From: Saccoglossus kowalevskii
Taxonomy: Eukaryota; Hemichordata; Enteropneusta; Harrimaniidae
NCBI RefSeq assembly: GCF_000003605.2
Contig: NW_003112829.1
Span: 1-64,000 of the forward strand
Length of the DNA stretch: 64,000 nucleotides
Reading direction: 5' to 3'
Under the pieces are notes generated by a model, which saw only the letters and a list, made by a program, of their open reading frames with translations, was not told where the DNA came from and did no database searches. The position numbers were made by a program, and so were the translations under genes. This document shows, piece after piece, positions 24,721 to 37,040 of the stretch. Positions within the stretch are counted from its first letter, which is position 1; every line of letters begins with the position of its first letter.

Positions 24721-24725
24721 ATAGT

Positions 24726-24910
24726 ACATAACCGGACTATTGCCCAAACTGTACACTACTTTAACTAGTAGATAACGGGACTGTAACCCGAACTGCACAC
24801 TACTATTGACTAGTCGATAAAGGGACTGTTTCCCGAACTGTACAATACTATTGACTAGTAGATAACGGGACTCTACCCCGAACTGCACACTACTATTGAC
24901 TAGTAAATAA
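24726..24910 (+). repeat. G-block 10 (partial)
   Basis: Shortened G-block with GACTGTAACCC and GTACAATAC changes and a CTCTACCCC variant. It lacks the right-hand GTTGGCTAG edge and passes into GACTTGTAG monomers. Confidence 0.75.
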
Positions 24911-26744
24911 CGGGACTGTAGCCCGAACTGTACACTACTTTGACTTGTAGATAACGGGACTGTACCCCGAATTGTAGACTACTTTGACTTGTAGATAACG
25001 GGACTGTAGCCCTAATTGTAGACTACTTTGACTAGTAGATAACGGGACTGTAGCCCGAACTGTACACTACTTTGAATAGTAGAAACGGGACTGTAGCCCG
25101 AACTGTACACTACTTTGACGAGTAGATAAACGGGACTGTAGCCCGAACTGTACCCTACTTTGAATAGTAGATAACGGGACTGTAGCCCGAACTGTACGCA
25201 ATTTTGACTACTAGATAACGGGACTCTAGCCCGAACTGTACACTACTTTGACGAGTAGATAACGGAACTGTAGCCCGAACTGTACATTACTTTGAATAGT
25301 AGATAACGAGACTGTAGCCCGAACTGTACACTACTTTGACTAGTAGATAACGGGACTGTAGCCCGAACTGTACACTACTTTGACTAGTAGATAACGGGAC
25401 TATAGCACGAACTGTACGCTACTTTGACGAGTAGATAACGGGACTGTAGCCCGAACTGTACACTACTTTGACTAGTAGACAACGGGACTGCAGCCCGAAC
25501 TGTACACTACTTTGAAGAGTAGATAACGGGACTGTAGCCCGAACTGTACACTAATGTTGACTAGTAGATAACGGGACGGTAGCCTATACTGTACAATACT
25601 TTGAATAGTAGATAACGGGACTGTAGCCCGAACTGTACACTACTTTGACTAGTAGATAACGGGACTGTAGCCCGAACTGTACACTACTTTGAATAGTAGA
25701 AACGGGACTGTAGCCCGAACTGTACACTACTTTGACGAGTAGATAACGGGACTGTAGCCCGAACTGTACCCTACTTTGAATAGTAGATAACGGGACTGTA
25801 GCCCGAACTGTACGCAATTTTGACTACTAGATAACGTGACTGTAGCCCGAACTGTACACTACTTTGACGAGTAGATAACGGGACTGTAGCCCGAACTGTA
25901 CACTACTTTGACTAGTAGACAACGGGACTGTAGCCCGAACTGTACACTACTTTGAATAGTAGATAACGGGACTGTAGCCCTAACTGTACACTACTTTGAA
26001 GAGTAGATAACGAGACTTTAGCCCGAACTGTACACTAATGTTGACTAGAAGATAACGGGACGGTAGCCTATACTGTACAATACTTTGAATAGTAGATAAC
26101 GGGACTGTAGCCCGAACTGTACACTACTTTGAAAAGTAGATAACGGGACTGTAGCCCGAACTGTACATACTTTGAAGAGTAGATAACGGGACTGTAGCCC
26201 GAACTGTACACTACTTTGACGAGTAGATAACGGGACTGTAGCCCGAACTGTACGCTACTTTGAATAGTAGATAACGGGACTGTAGCCCGAACTGTACAAT
26301 ACTTTGAATAGTAGATAACGGGACTGTAGCCCGCACTGTACACTACTTTGACGAGTAGATAACGGGACGGTAGCCTATACTGTACACTACTTTGAATAGT
26401 AGATAACGGGACTGTAGCCCGAACTGTACACTACTTTGAATAGTAGATAACGGGACTGTAGCCCGAACTGTACACTACTTTGAATAGTAGATAACGGGAC
26501 TGTAGCCCGAACTGTAAACTACTTTGAATAGTAGATAACGGGACTGTAGCCCGAACTGTACACTACTTTGAATAGTAGATAACGGGACTGTAGCCCGAAC
26601 TGTACACTACTTTGACTACTAGATAACGGGACTGTAGCCCGAACTGTACACTACTTTGAATAGTACATAACGGGACTGTTGCCCGATCTGTACACCACTT
26701 TGACTAGTAGATAACGGGACTGTAGCCCGAACTGTACACTACTG
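24911..26744 (+). repeat. GACTTGTAG/GACGAG segment and GAAGAG order
   Basis: GACTTGTAG, GTAGAAACGGG, GTACGCAATTTT and GTACGCTACTTTGACGAG monomers, then at 25,505-26,380 the GAAGAGTAG / GACGGTAGCCTATAC order shared with 8.6, 9.7, 55.7 and 62.4 kb. Consensus monomers fill 26,390-26,690. One extra A at about 25,128 (GATAAACGGG). Confidence 0.8.
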
Positions 26745-26970
26745 TTGACTATAAAATAACGGAATGGTACCCTATACTGTACCTTACTTTGAATATTAAA
26801 TAACGGAACGGTACCCCAAACTGTACACTACTTTGATTATTAAATAACGGAATTGTACCCCAAACGGTACATTACTTTGATTATAAAATAACGGAACGGT
26901 ACCCCGAACTGTACACTACTTTGACTAGAAAATAACGGAACTGTACCCCGAACTGTCACCTACTTTGAAT
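26745..26970 (+). repeat. Diverged GGTACC-bearing monomer cluster
   Basis: About five monomers share ATTAAATAACGGAA or ATAAAATAACGGAA first cores and GGTACCC in place of TGTAGCC. Three GGTACC hexamers lie at 26,766, 26,810 and 26,898. This form is seen nowhere else in the window. The shared changes show local amplification of a private variant, embedded between ordinary monomers. Confidence 0.85.
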
Positions 26971-27275
26971 AGTACATAACGGGACTGTATCCCGAACTGT
27001 ACACTACTTTGACTACTAGATAACGGGACTGTAGCCCGAAGCTGTACACTACTTTGACTACTAGATAACGGGACTGTAGCCCGATCTGTACACTACTTTG
27101 AATAGTAGATAACGGTACTGTAGCCCGAACTGTACACTACTTTAAATAGTAGATAAAGGGACTGTAGCACGAACTGTACACTACTTCGAATAGTAGACAA
27201 CGGGACGGTAGCCCGAACTGTACACTACTTTGAATAGTAGATAAAGGGACTGTAGCCCGAATTGTACACTACTTT
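26971..27275 (+). repeat. Consensus monomers before G-block 11
   Basis: GACTACTAGATAAC and GCCCGATCTG monomers, then the AAATAGTAGATAAAGGG/CTACTTCG type, matching the usual run-up to a G-block. One extra base makes GAAGCTGTAC at about 27,040. Confidence 0.75.
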
Positions 27276-27497
27276 GACTACTAGATAACCGGACAGTAGC
27301 CCAAACTGTACACTACTTTAACTAGTAGATAACGGGACTCTAGCCCGAACTGCACACTACTATTGACTAGTCGATAAAGGGACTGTTTCCCGAACTGCAC
27401 ACTACTATTGACTAGTCGATAAAGGGACTGTTTCTCGAACTGTGCACTACTGTTGGCTAGTCGATAAAGGGACTGTAACCCGAACTGCACACTACTT
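27276..27497 (+). repeat. G-block 11 (two monomers shorter)
   Basis: Lacks the central CTCTAGCCC and GTAGCGCGAAC monomers of G-block 5, so two GTCGATAAAGGGACTGTTT monomers stand adjacent. This is a simple 88-bp contraction by unequal exchange between the two GTCGATAAAG monomers. Confidence 0.85.
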
Positions 27498-28970
27498 TGA
27501 CTAGTAGATAACGGGACGGTAGCCTATACTGTACAATACTTTGAATAGTAGATAACGGGACTGTAGCCCGAACTGTACACTACTTTGACTAGTAGATAAC
27601 GGGACTATAGACCGAACTGTACACTACTTTGACTAGTAGATAACGGGACTGTAGCCCGAACTGTACACTACTTTGACTTGTAGATAACGGGACTGTAGCC
27701 CGAAGTGTACCCTACTTTGAATAGTAGATAACGGGACTGTAGCCCGAACTGTAGGCAATTTTGACTACTAGATAACGGGACTCTAGCCCGAACTGTACAC
27801 TACGTTGACGAGTAGATAACGGGACTGTAGCCCGAACTGTACATTACTTTGAATAGTAGATAACGGGACTGTAGCCCGAACTGTACACTACTTTGACGAG
27901 TAGATAACGGGACTGTAGCCCGAACTGCACACTAATGTTGACTAGTAGATAAAGGGACTGTAGCCCGTACTGTACACTACTTTGACTAGTGGATAACTGG
28001 ACTATAGTCCGAACTGTACACTAATGTTGACTAGTAGACAACGGGACTATAGCCAGAACTGTACACTACATTGACTAGTAGACAACGTGACTGTAGCCCG
28101 AAGTGTACACTAATGTTGACTAGTAGACAACGGGACTATAGCACAAACTGTACACTACTTTGACTAGTAGATAACGGGACTGTAGCCCGAACTGTAGACT
28201 ACTTTGACTAGTAGATAACGCGACTATAGCCCGAACTGTACACTACTTTGACGAGTAGATAACGGGACTGTAGCCCGAACTGCACACTAATGTTGACTAG
28301 TAGATAACTGGACTATAGCCCAAACTGTACACTACTTTGACTAGTAGATAACGGGACTATAGCCCAAACTGTACACTACTTTGACTAGTAGATAACGGGA
28401 CTGTAGCCCGAACTCTACACTACTTTTACTAGTAGATAACGGGACTATAGGCCGAACTGTACACTACTTTGACGAGTAGATAACGGGACTGTAGCCCGAA
28501 CTGTAAACTGCTTTGACTAGTAGATAACGGGACTGTAGCCCAAACTGTACACTACTTTGACTAGTAGGTAACGGGACTCTAGCCCAAACTGTAAACAACT
28601 TTGACTAATAGATAACGGGACTACAGCTTGAGATGTAAACTACAACTGACTAGTAAATAACGGGACTGTAGCCCAAACTGTACACTACTTTGACTGTAGC
28701 CAAAACTGTACACTACTTTGACTAGTAGATAACGGGACTGTAGCCCAAACTCTACAAAAATGTTGAATAGTAAATAAAGGGACTGTAGCCCAAACTGTAC
28801 ACTACTTTAACTACTAGATAACAGGACTGTAGCCCGAACTGTACATTACTTTGACTTGTAGATAACGGGACTGTAGCCCGAACTGTATACTACTTTGACT
28901 AGTAGATAACGGGACTATAACCCGAACTGTACACTACTTTGACGAGTAGATAACGGGACTACAGCTCGAT
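27498..28970 (+). repeat. GACTAGTAG-dominated segment, partner of 44.7-45.5 kb
   Basis: GTAGGCAATTTT, GACAACGTGAC, GCCCGAAGTGTAC and GATAACTGGAC markers occur in the same order at 44,750-45,470 (offset 16,952 at GCCAGAACTG). A decayed palindrome CTACAGCTTGAGATGTAAAC at about 28,621 and a short 28-bp monomer at about 28,690 mirror 13,505-13,590. Near 28,970 a CTACAGCTCGATCTGCAC relative appears. Confidence 0.8.
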
Positions 28971-31900
28971 CTGCACACTACAACTGACTAGTAGATAACG
29001 GGACTGTAGCCCGAACTGTACAAAATGTTGAATAGTAGATAACGGGACTGTAGCCCGAACTGTACACTACTTTGAATAGTAGATAACGAGACTGTATCCC
29101 GAACTGTACACTACTTTGAATAGTAGATAACGGGACTGTAGCACGAACTGTACACTGCTTTGAATAGTAGATAAAGGGACTGTAGCACGAACTGTACACT
29201 ACTTTGAATAGTAGATAACGGGACTGTAGCCCGAACTGTACACTACTTTGAATAGTAGATAACGGGACTGTAGCCCGAACTGTACACTACTTTGAATAGT
29301 AGATAACGGGACTGTAGCCCGAACTGTACACTGCTTTGAATAGTAGATAAAGGGACTGTAGCACGAACTGTACACTACTTTGAATAGTAGATAACGGGAC
29401 TGTAGCCCGAACTGTACACTACTTTGTATAGTAGATAACGGGACTGTAGCCCGAACTGTACACTACTTTGAATAGTAGATAACGGGACTGTAGACCGAAC
29501 TGTACACTACTTTGAATAGTAGATAAAGGGACTGTAGCCCGAACTGTACACTACTTCGAATAGTAGATAACGGGACTGTAGCCCGAACTGAACACTACTT
29601 TGACGAGTAGTTAACGGGACTGTAGTCCGAACTGTACACTACTTTGAAGAGTAGATAACGGGACTGTAGCCCGAACTGTCCACTACTTTAAATAGTAGAT
29701 AAAGAGACTGTACCACGAACTGTACACTACTTCGAATAGTAGATAACGGGACTGTAGCCCGAACTGTACACTACTTTGAATAGTAGATAACGGGACTGTA
29801 GCGCGAACTGTACACTACTTTAAATAGTAGATAAAGGGACTGTAGGACGAACAGTACACTACTTTGAATAGTAGATAACAGAACTGTAGCCCGAAAAGCA
29901 CACAACTTTGAATAGTAGATAACGGGACTGTAGCCTGAACTGTACACTACTTTGAATAGTAGATAACGGGACTGTAGCCCGAACTGTACACTACTTTGAA
30001 TAGTAGATAAAGGGACTGTAGCACGAACTGTACACTACTTTGAATAGTAGATAACGGGACTGTAGCCCGAACTGTACACTACTTTGAATAGTAGATAACG
30101 GGACTGTAGACCGAACTGTACACTACTTTGAATAGTAGATAAAGGGACTGTAGCCCGAAATGTACACTACTTTGAATAGTAGATAAAGGGACTGTAGCCT
30201 GAACTGTACACTACTTTGACTAGTAGATAATGGGACTGTAGCCCGAACTGTACACTACTTTGACTAGTAGATAACGGGACTATTGCCCGAACTGTACACT
30301 ACTTTGACGAGTCGATAACGGGACTGTAGCCCGAACTGTACACTACTTTGACGAGTAGATAACGGGACTGTAGCCCGAACTGTACACTACTTTGAATAGT
30401 AGATAACGGGACTGTAGACCGAACTGTACACTACTTTGAATAGTAGATAAAGGGACTGTAGCCCGAACTGTACACTACTTCGAATAGTAGATAACGGGAC
30501 TATAGACCGAACTGTACACTACTTTGACTAGTAGATAACGGGACTGTAGCCCGAACAGTACACTACTTCAAATAGTAGATAACGGGAGTGTAGCCCGAAC
30601 TGTAAACTACTTTGAATAGTAGATAACGGGACTGTAGCCCGAACTGTACACTACTTTGAATAGTAGATAACGGGACTGTAGCCCGAATTGTACACTACTT
30701 TGAATAGTAGATAACGGGACTGAAGCCCGAACTGTACACTACTTTGAATGGTAGATAACGGGACTGTAGCCCGAACTGTACACTACTTAGAATAGTAGAT
30801 AACGGGACTGTAGCCCGAACTGTACACTGCTTTGAATAGTAGATAAAGGGACTGTAGCACGAACTGTACACTACTTTGAATAGTAGATGACGGGACTGTA
30901 GCCCGAACTGTACACTACTTTGAATAGTAGATAACGGGACTGTTGCCCGAACTGTACACTACTTTGAATAGTAGATAACGGGACTGTAGACCGAACTGTA
31001 CACTACTTTGAATAGTAGATAAAGGGACTGTAGCCCGAACTGTACACTACTTCGAATAGTAGATAACGGGACTATAGACCGAACTGTACACTACTTTGAC
31101 TAGTAGATAACGGGACTGTAGCCCGAACTGTACACTACTTCAAATAGTAGATAACGGGAGTGTAGCCCGAACTGTACACTACTTTGAATAGTAGATAACG
31201 GGACTGTAGCCCGAACTGTACACTACTTTAAATAGTAGATAACGGGACTGTAGCCCGAACTGTACACTACTTTGACTAGTAAACAACGGGACTGTAGCCC
31301 GAACTGTACACTACTTTGAATAGTAGATAACGGGACTGTAGCCCGAACTGTACACTACTTCGAATAGTAGATAACGGGACTATAGACCGAACTGTACACT
31401 ACTTTGACTAGTAGATAACGGGACTGTAGCCCGAACTGTACACTACTTCAAATAGTAGATAACGGGAGTGTAGCCCGAACTGTACACTACTTTGAATAGT
31501 AGATAACGGGACTGTAGCCCGAACTGTACACTACTTTAAATAGTAGATAACGGGACTGTAGCCCGAACTGTACACTACTTTGACTAGTAAACAACGGGAC
31601 TGTAGCCCGAACTGTACACTACTTTGAATAGTAGATAACGGGACTGTAGCCCTAACTGTACACTACTTTGACTAGTAGATAACGGGACTGTAGCCCGAAC
31701 TGTACAATACTTTGAATAGTAGATAACGGGACTGTAGCCCGAACTGTACACTACTTTGAATAGTAGATAACGGGACTGTAGCCCGAACTGTACACTACTT
31801 TGAATAGTAGATAACGGGACTGTAGCCCGAACTGTCCACTACTTTAAATAGTAGATAAAGAGACTGTAGCACGAACTGTACACTACTTCGAATATTAGAT

Positions 31901-32154
31901 AACGGGACTGTAGCCCGAACTGTACACTACTTTGAATAGTAGATAACGGGACTGTAGCCCGAACTGTACACTACTTTAAATAGTAGATAAAGGGACTGTA
32001 GGACGAACAGTACACTACTTTGAATAGTAGATAACAGAACTGTAGCCCGAAAAGCACACAACTTTGAATAGTAGATAACGGGACTGTAGCCCGAACTGTA
32101 CACTACTTTGAATAGTAGATAACGGGACTGTAGCCCGAACTGTACACTACTTTG
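28971..32154 (+). repeat. Consensus-rich domain with GGACGAACAG markers
   Basis: Mostly GAATAGTAG consensus with CACTGCTTTGAATAG monomers, CTACTTCGAATAG, CTTCAAATAGTAG and GGGAGTGTAGCCC. The GGACGAACAGTAC ... GAAAAGCACACAAC pair is at 29,845 and 32,001. The segment 31,035-31,300 repeats in tandem at 31,345-31,600. The segment 29,660-30,480 matches 43,740-44,590 and in part 51,320-51,960. Confidence 0.8.
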
Positions 32155-32216
32155 ACGAGAAGATAACGGGACTGTAGTCCGAACTGTACACTACTTTGAC
32201 TAGTAGATAACGGGAC

Positions 32217-32232
32217 TACAGCTCGAGCTGTA
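32217..32232. repeat. 16-bp palindrome (P-block 2, left)
   Basis: Exact match; AACGGGAC precedes it, as in all left-hand members. Confidence 0.95.
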
Positions 32233-32817
32233 AACTACAACTGACTAGTAGATAACGGGACTGTAGACCCACCTGTACACTACTTTGACTGTAGCCCGAA
32301 CTGTGCACTACTTTGAATAGTAGATAACGGGACTGTAGCCCGAACTGTACACTACTATGACGAGTAGATAAAGGGACTGTAGCCCGAACTGTACACTACT
32401 TTGAATAGTAGATAAGGGGAATGTAGCCCAAACTGTACACTACTTTGACCAGTGGATAACGGGACTATAGTCAGAACTGTACACTAATGTAGACTAGACG
32501 ATAACGGGACTATAGCCCGAACTGTACACTACTTTGACTAGTAGATAACGGGACTGTAGCCCGAACTGTACACTACTTTGAAAAGTAGAAACGGGACTGT
32601 CGCCCAAACTGAACACTACTTTGACGAGTAGTTAACGGGACTGTAGTCCGAACTGTACACTACTTTGAATAGTAGATAGCGGGACTGTAGCCCGAACTGT
32701 ACAATACTTTGAATAGTAGATAACGGGACTGTAGCCCGAACTGTACACTACTTTGACGAGAAGATAACGGGACTGTAGTCCGAACTGTACACTACTTTGA
32801 CTAGTAGATAACGTTAC

Positions 32818-32833
32818 TACAGCTCGAGCTGTA
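32818..32833. repeat. 16-bp palindrome (P-block 2, right)
   Basis: Exact match after AACGTTAC; 349 bp before insert copy 3. Confidence 0.95.
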
Positions 32834-33166
32834 AACTACAACTGACTAGTAGATAACGGGACTGTAGCCCGAACTGTACACTACTTTGAATAGTAGATAA
32901 CGGGACTGTAGCCCGAACTGTACACTACTTTGAATAGTAGATAACGGGACTGTAGCCCGAACTGTACACTACTTTGAATAGTAGATAACGGGACTGTAGC
33001 CCGAACTGTACACTGCTTTGAATAGTAGATAAAGGGACTGTAGCACGAACTGTACACTACTTTGAATAGTAGATAACGGGACTGTAGCCCGAACTGTACA
33101 CTACTTTGAATAGTAGATAACGGGACTGTAGCCCGAACTGTACACAAATGTTGACTAGTAGATAAC

Positions 33167-33291
33167 TGTGATAACTTCGTATCTATATTTAGTACGCTAG
33201 ATGTTCTTTTGTTAGTGGTCACATGACCACCTTTGAGTTTGTAATGGCGGCAAAGCTTGCCAAGTTGTAGTCTGCAGTTCCACAGAATAAA
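33167..33291 (+). other. 125-bp insert, copy 3
   Basis: Same sequence and junctions as copy 1. The minus strand stays open across the insert and neighbouring variant monomers for 432 bp (32,881-33,312), starting at GTG. I take this as chance, amplified with the unit. Followed by GACTATAGTCC, GACAAGTGG and GGAACTGCAGCCC monomers, as at 16.2 kb. Confidence 0.85.
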
Positions 33292-34464
33292 ACTGTAGCA
33301 CGAACTGTACACTACTTTGACTAGTAGATAACGGGACTATAGTCCGAACTGTACACAAATGTTGACAAGTGGATAACGGAACTGCAGCCCGAACTGTACA
33401 CTACTTTGACTAGTAGATAACGGAACTGTAGCCCGAACTGTACACAAATGTTGACTAGTAGATAACGGGACTGTAGCACAAACTGTACACTACTTTGATT
33501 AGTAGATAACGGGACTGTAGCCCGAACTGTACACTACTTTGAATAGTAGATAACGGGACTGTAGCCCGAACTGTACACTACTTTGAATAGTAGATAACGG
33601 GACTGTAGCCCGAACTGTACACTACTTTGAATAGTAGATAACGGGACTGTAGCCCGAACTGTACACTGCTTTGAATAGTAGATAAAGGGACTGTAGCACG
33701 AACTGTACACTACTTTGAATAGTAGATAACGGGACTGTAGCCCGAACTGTACACTACTTTGAATAGTAGATAACGGGACTGTAGCCCGAACTGTACACTA
33801 CTTTGAATAGTAGATAACGGGACTGTAGACCGAACTGTACACTACTTTGAATAGTAGATAAAGGGACTGTAGCCCGAACTGTACACTACTTTGAATAGTA
33901 GATAACGGGACTGTAGCCCGAACTGTACACTACTTTGAATAGTAGATAACGGGACTGTAGCCCGAACTGTACACTGCTTTGAATAGTAGATAAAGGGACT
34001 GTAGCACGAACTGTACACTACTTTGAATAGTAGATAACGGGACTGTAGCCCGAACTGTACACTACTTTGAATAGTAGATAACGGGACTGTAGCCCGAACT
34101 GTACACTACTTTGAATAGTAGATAACGGGACTGTAGACCGAACTGTGCACTACTTTGAATAGTAGATAAAGCGACTGTAGCCCGAACTGTACACTACTTC
34201 GAATAGTAGATAACGGGACTATAGACCGAACTGTATACTACTTTGACTAGTAGATAACGGGACTGTAGCCCGAACTGTACACTACTTCAAATAGTAGATA
34301 ACGGGAGTGTAGGACGAACAGTACACTACTTTGAATAGTAGATAACAGAACGGTAGCCCGAAAAGCACACAACTTTGAATAGTAGATAACGGGACTGTAG
34401 CCCAAACTGTACACTACTTTGAATAGTAGATAACGGGACTGTAGCCCGAACTGTACACTACTTT
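33292..34464 (+). repeat. Insert-to-P-block spacer, unit A
   Basis: The AAATGTTGAC flank, then consensus monomers in which a roughly 300-bp run (CACTGCTTTG, GCACGAAC, GTAGACCG, GATAAAGGGAC) occurs twice in tandem (33,660-33,880; 33,965-34,190). Ends with CTTCAAATAG and GGACGAACAG (34,312). Confidence 0.8.
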
Positions 34465-34527
34465 GACGAGAAGATAACGGGACTGTAGTCCGAACTGTAC
34501 ACTACTTTGACTAGTAGATAACGGGAC

Positions 34528-34543
34528 TACAGCTCGAGCTGTA
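34528..34543. repeat. 16-bp palindrome (P-block 3, left)
   Basis: Exact match after AACGGGAC. Confidence 0.95.
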
Positions 34544-35172
34544 AACTACAACTGACTAGTAGATAACGGGACTGTAGCCCCACCTGTACACTACTTTGAC
34601 TGTAGCCCGAACTGTACACTACTTTGAATAGTAGATAACGGGACTGTAGCCCGAACTGTACACTACTATGACGAGTAGATAAAGGGACTGTAGCCCGAAC
34701 TGTACACTACTTTGAATAGTAGATAAGGGGAATGTAGCCCAAACTGTACACTACTTTGACCAGTGGATAACGGGACTATAGCCCAAACTGTACACTACTT
34801 TGACCAGTGGATAACGGGACTATAGTCAGAACTGTACACTAATGTAGACTAGACGATAACGGGACTATAGCCCGAACTGTACACTACTTTGACTAGTAGA
34901 TAACGGGACTGTAGCCCGAACTGTACACTACTTTGAAAAGTAGAAACGGGACTGTAGCCCAAACTGAACACTACTTTGACGAGTAGTTAACGGGACTGTA
35001 GTCCGAACTGTAAACTACTTTGAATAGTAGATAGCGGGACGGTAGCCCGAACTGTACACTACTTTGAATAGTAGATAACTGGACTGTAGCCCGAACTGTA
35101 CACTACTTTGTCGAGAAGATAACGGGACTGTAGTCCTAACTGTACACTACTTTGACTAGTAGATAACGTTAC

Positions 35173-35188
35173 TACAGCTCGAGCTGTA
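35173..35188. repeat. 16-bp palindrome (P-block 3, right)
   Basis: Exact match after AACGTTAC; no insert follows at 349 bp. Confidence 0.95.
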
Positions 35189-35921
35189 AACTACAACTGA
35201 CTAGTAGATAACGGGACTGTAGCCCGAACTGTACACTACTTTGAATAGTAGATAACGGGACTGTAGCCCGAACTGTACACTACTTTGAATAGTAGATAAC
35301 GGGACTGTAGACCGAACTGTACACTACTTTGAATAGTAGATAAAGGGACTGTAGCCCGAACTGTACACTACTTCGAATAGTAGATAACGGGACTATAGAC
35401 CGAACTGTACTCTACTTTGACTAGTAGATAACGGGACTGTAGCCCGAACTGTACACTACTTCAAATAGTAGATAACGGGAGTGTAGCCCGAACTGTACAC
35501 TACTTTGAATAGTAGATAACGGGACTGTAGCCCGAACTGTACACTACTTTAAATAGTAGATAACGGGACTGTAGCCCGAACTGTACACTACTTTGACTAG
35601 TAAACAACGGGACTGTAGCCCGAACTGTACACTACTTTGAATAGTAGATAACGGGACTGTAGCCCGAACTGTACACTACTTTAAATAGTAGATAAAGGGA
35701 CTGTAGGACGAACAGTACACTACTTTGAATAGTAGATAACAGAACGGTAGCCCGAAAAGCACACAACTTTGAATAGTAGATAACGGGACTGTAGCCCAAA
35801 CTGTACACTACTTTGAATAGTAGATAACGGGACTGTAGCCCGAACTGTACACTACTTTGACGAGAAGATAACGGGACTGTAGTCCGAACTGTACACTACT
35901 TTGACTAGTAGATAACGGGAC

Positions 35922-35937
35922 TACAGCTCGAGCTGTA
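35922..35937. repeat. 16-bp palindrome (P-block 4, left)
   Basis: Exact match after AACGGGAC. Confidence 0.95.
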
Positions 35938-36566
35938 AACTACAACTGACTAGTAGATAACGGGACTGTAGCCCCACCTGTACACTACTTTGACTGTAGC
36001 CCGAACTGTACACTACATTGAATAGTAGATAACGGGACTGTAGCCCGAACTGTACACTACTATGACGAGTAGATAAAGGGACTGTAGCCCGAACTGTACA
36101 CTACTTTGAATAGTAGATAAGGGGAATGTAGCCCAAACTGTACACTACTTTGACCAGTGGATAACGGGACTATAGCCCAAACTGTACACTACTTTGACCA
36201 GTGGATAACGGGACTATAGTCAGAACTGTACACTAATGTAGACTAGACGATAACGGGACTATAGCCCGAACTGTACACTACTTTGACTAGTAGATAACGG
36301 GACTGTAGCCCGAACTGTACACTACTTTGAAAAGTAGAAACGGGACTGTAGCCCAAACTGAACACTACTTTGACGAGTAGTTAACGGGACTGTAGTCCGA
36401 ACTGTAAACTACTTTGAATAGTAGATAGCGGGACGGTAGCCCGAACTGTACACTACTTTGAATAGTAGATAACTGGACTGTAGCCCGAACTGTACACTAC
36501 TTTGTCGAGAAGATAACGGGACTGTAGTCCTAACTGTACACTACTTTGACTAGTAGATAACGTTAC

Positions 36567-36582
36567 TACAGCTCGAGCTGTA
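36567..36582. repeat. 16-bp palindrome (P-block 4, right)
   Basis: Exact match after AACGTTAC; 349 bp before insert copy 4. Confidence 0.95.
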
Positions 36583-36915
36583 AACTACAACTGACTAGTA
36601 GATAACGGGACTGTAGCCCGAACTGTACACTGCTTTGAATAGTAGATAACGGGACTGTAGCCCGAACTGTACACTACTTTGAATAGTAGATAACGGGACT
36701 GTAGCCCGAACTGTACACTACTTTGAATAGTAGATAACGGGACTGTAGCCCGAACTGTACACTGCTTTGAATAGTAGATAAAGGGACTGTAGCACGAACT
36801 GTACACTACTTTGAATAGTAGATAACGGGACTGTAGCCCGAACTGTATACTACTTTGAATAGTAGATAACGGGACTGTAGCCCGAACTGTACACAAATGT
36901 TGACTAGTAGATAAC

Positions 36916-37040
36916 TGTGATAACTTCGTATCTATATTTAGTACGCTAGATGTTCTTTTGTTAGTGGTCACATGACCACCTTTGAGTTTGTAATGGCGGC
37001 AAAGCTTGCCAAGTTGTAGTCTGCAGTTCCACAGAATAAA
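36916..37040 (+). other. 125-bp insert, copy 4
   Basis: Full length, 349 bp after the second palindrome. The surrounding minus-strand open frame (36,585-37,061, GTG start) is the longest in the window at 158 codons. It is extended by CACTGCTTTG monomers that turn the usual TAG into CAG. Confidence 0.85.

Larger units (their letters stand above)
32155..32880 (+). repeat. P-block copy 2
   Basis: Palindromes at 32,217 and 32,818 (601 bp apart). Compared with 664-1,440 it lacks the GATAATGGGAC monomer and carries GTAGACCCACCTG and GTCGCCCAAAC substitutions. It is followed 349 bp after the second palindrome by insert copy 3. Confidence 0.85.
34465..35220 (+). repeat. P-block copy 3
   Basis: Palindromes at 34,528 and 35,173 (645 bp apart). 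It has one additional GACCAGTGG monomer relative to copy 2. No insert follows at the usual 349 bp. Instead the GTAGACCG/CTTCAAATAG run leads straight to another P-block, so an insert-bearing stretch is missing here. Confidence 0.85.
35860..36610 (+). repeat. P-block copy 4
   Basis: Palindromes at 35,922 and 36,567 (645 bp apart). It shares the extra GACCAGTGG monomer with copy 3, so copies 3 and 4 are sisters. Preceded by GGACGAACAG at 35,706 and followed by insert copy 4. The interval 35,221-35,859 is consensus and CTTCAAATAG monomers. Confidence 0.85.

Noticed and set aside
32881-33312. Minus-strand open frames of 65-158 codons as protein genes
   Set aside because: They are repeats of the monomer translated in cycling frames. 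Starts I checked (33,312; 4,349) are GTG, which a eukaryotic gene would rarely use. Length depends only on which variant monomers lack the stop, and single-base indels (for example near 7,233) change it freely. No domain is recognisable.
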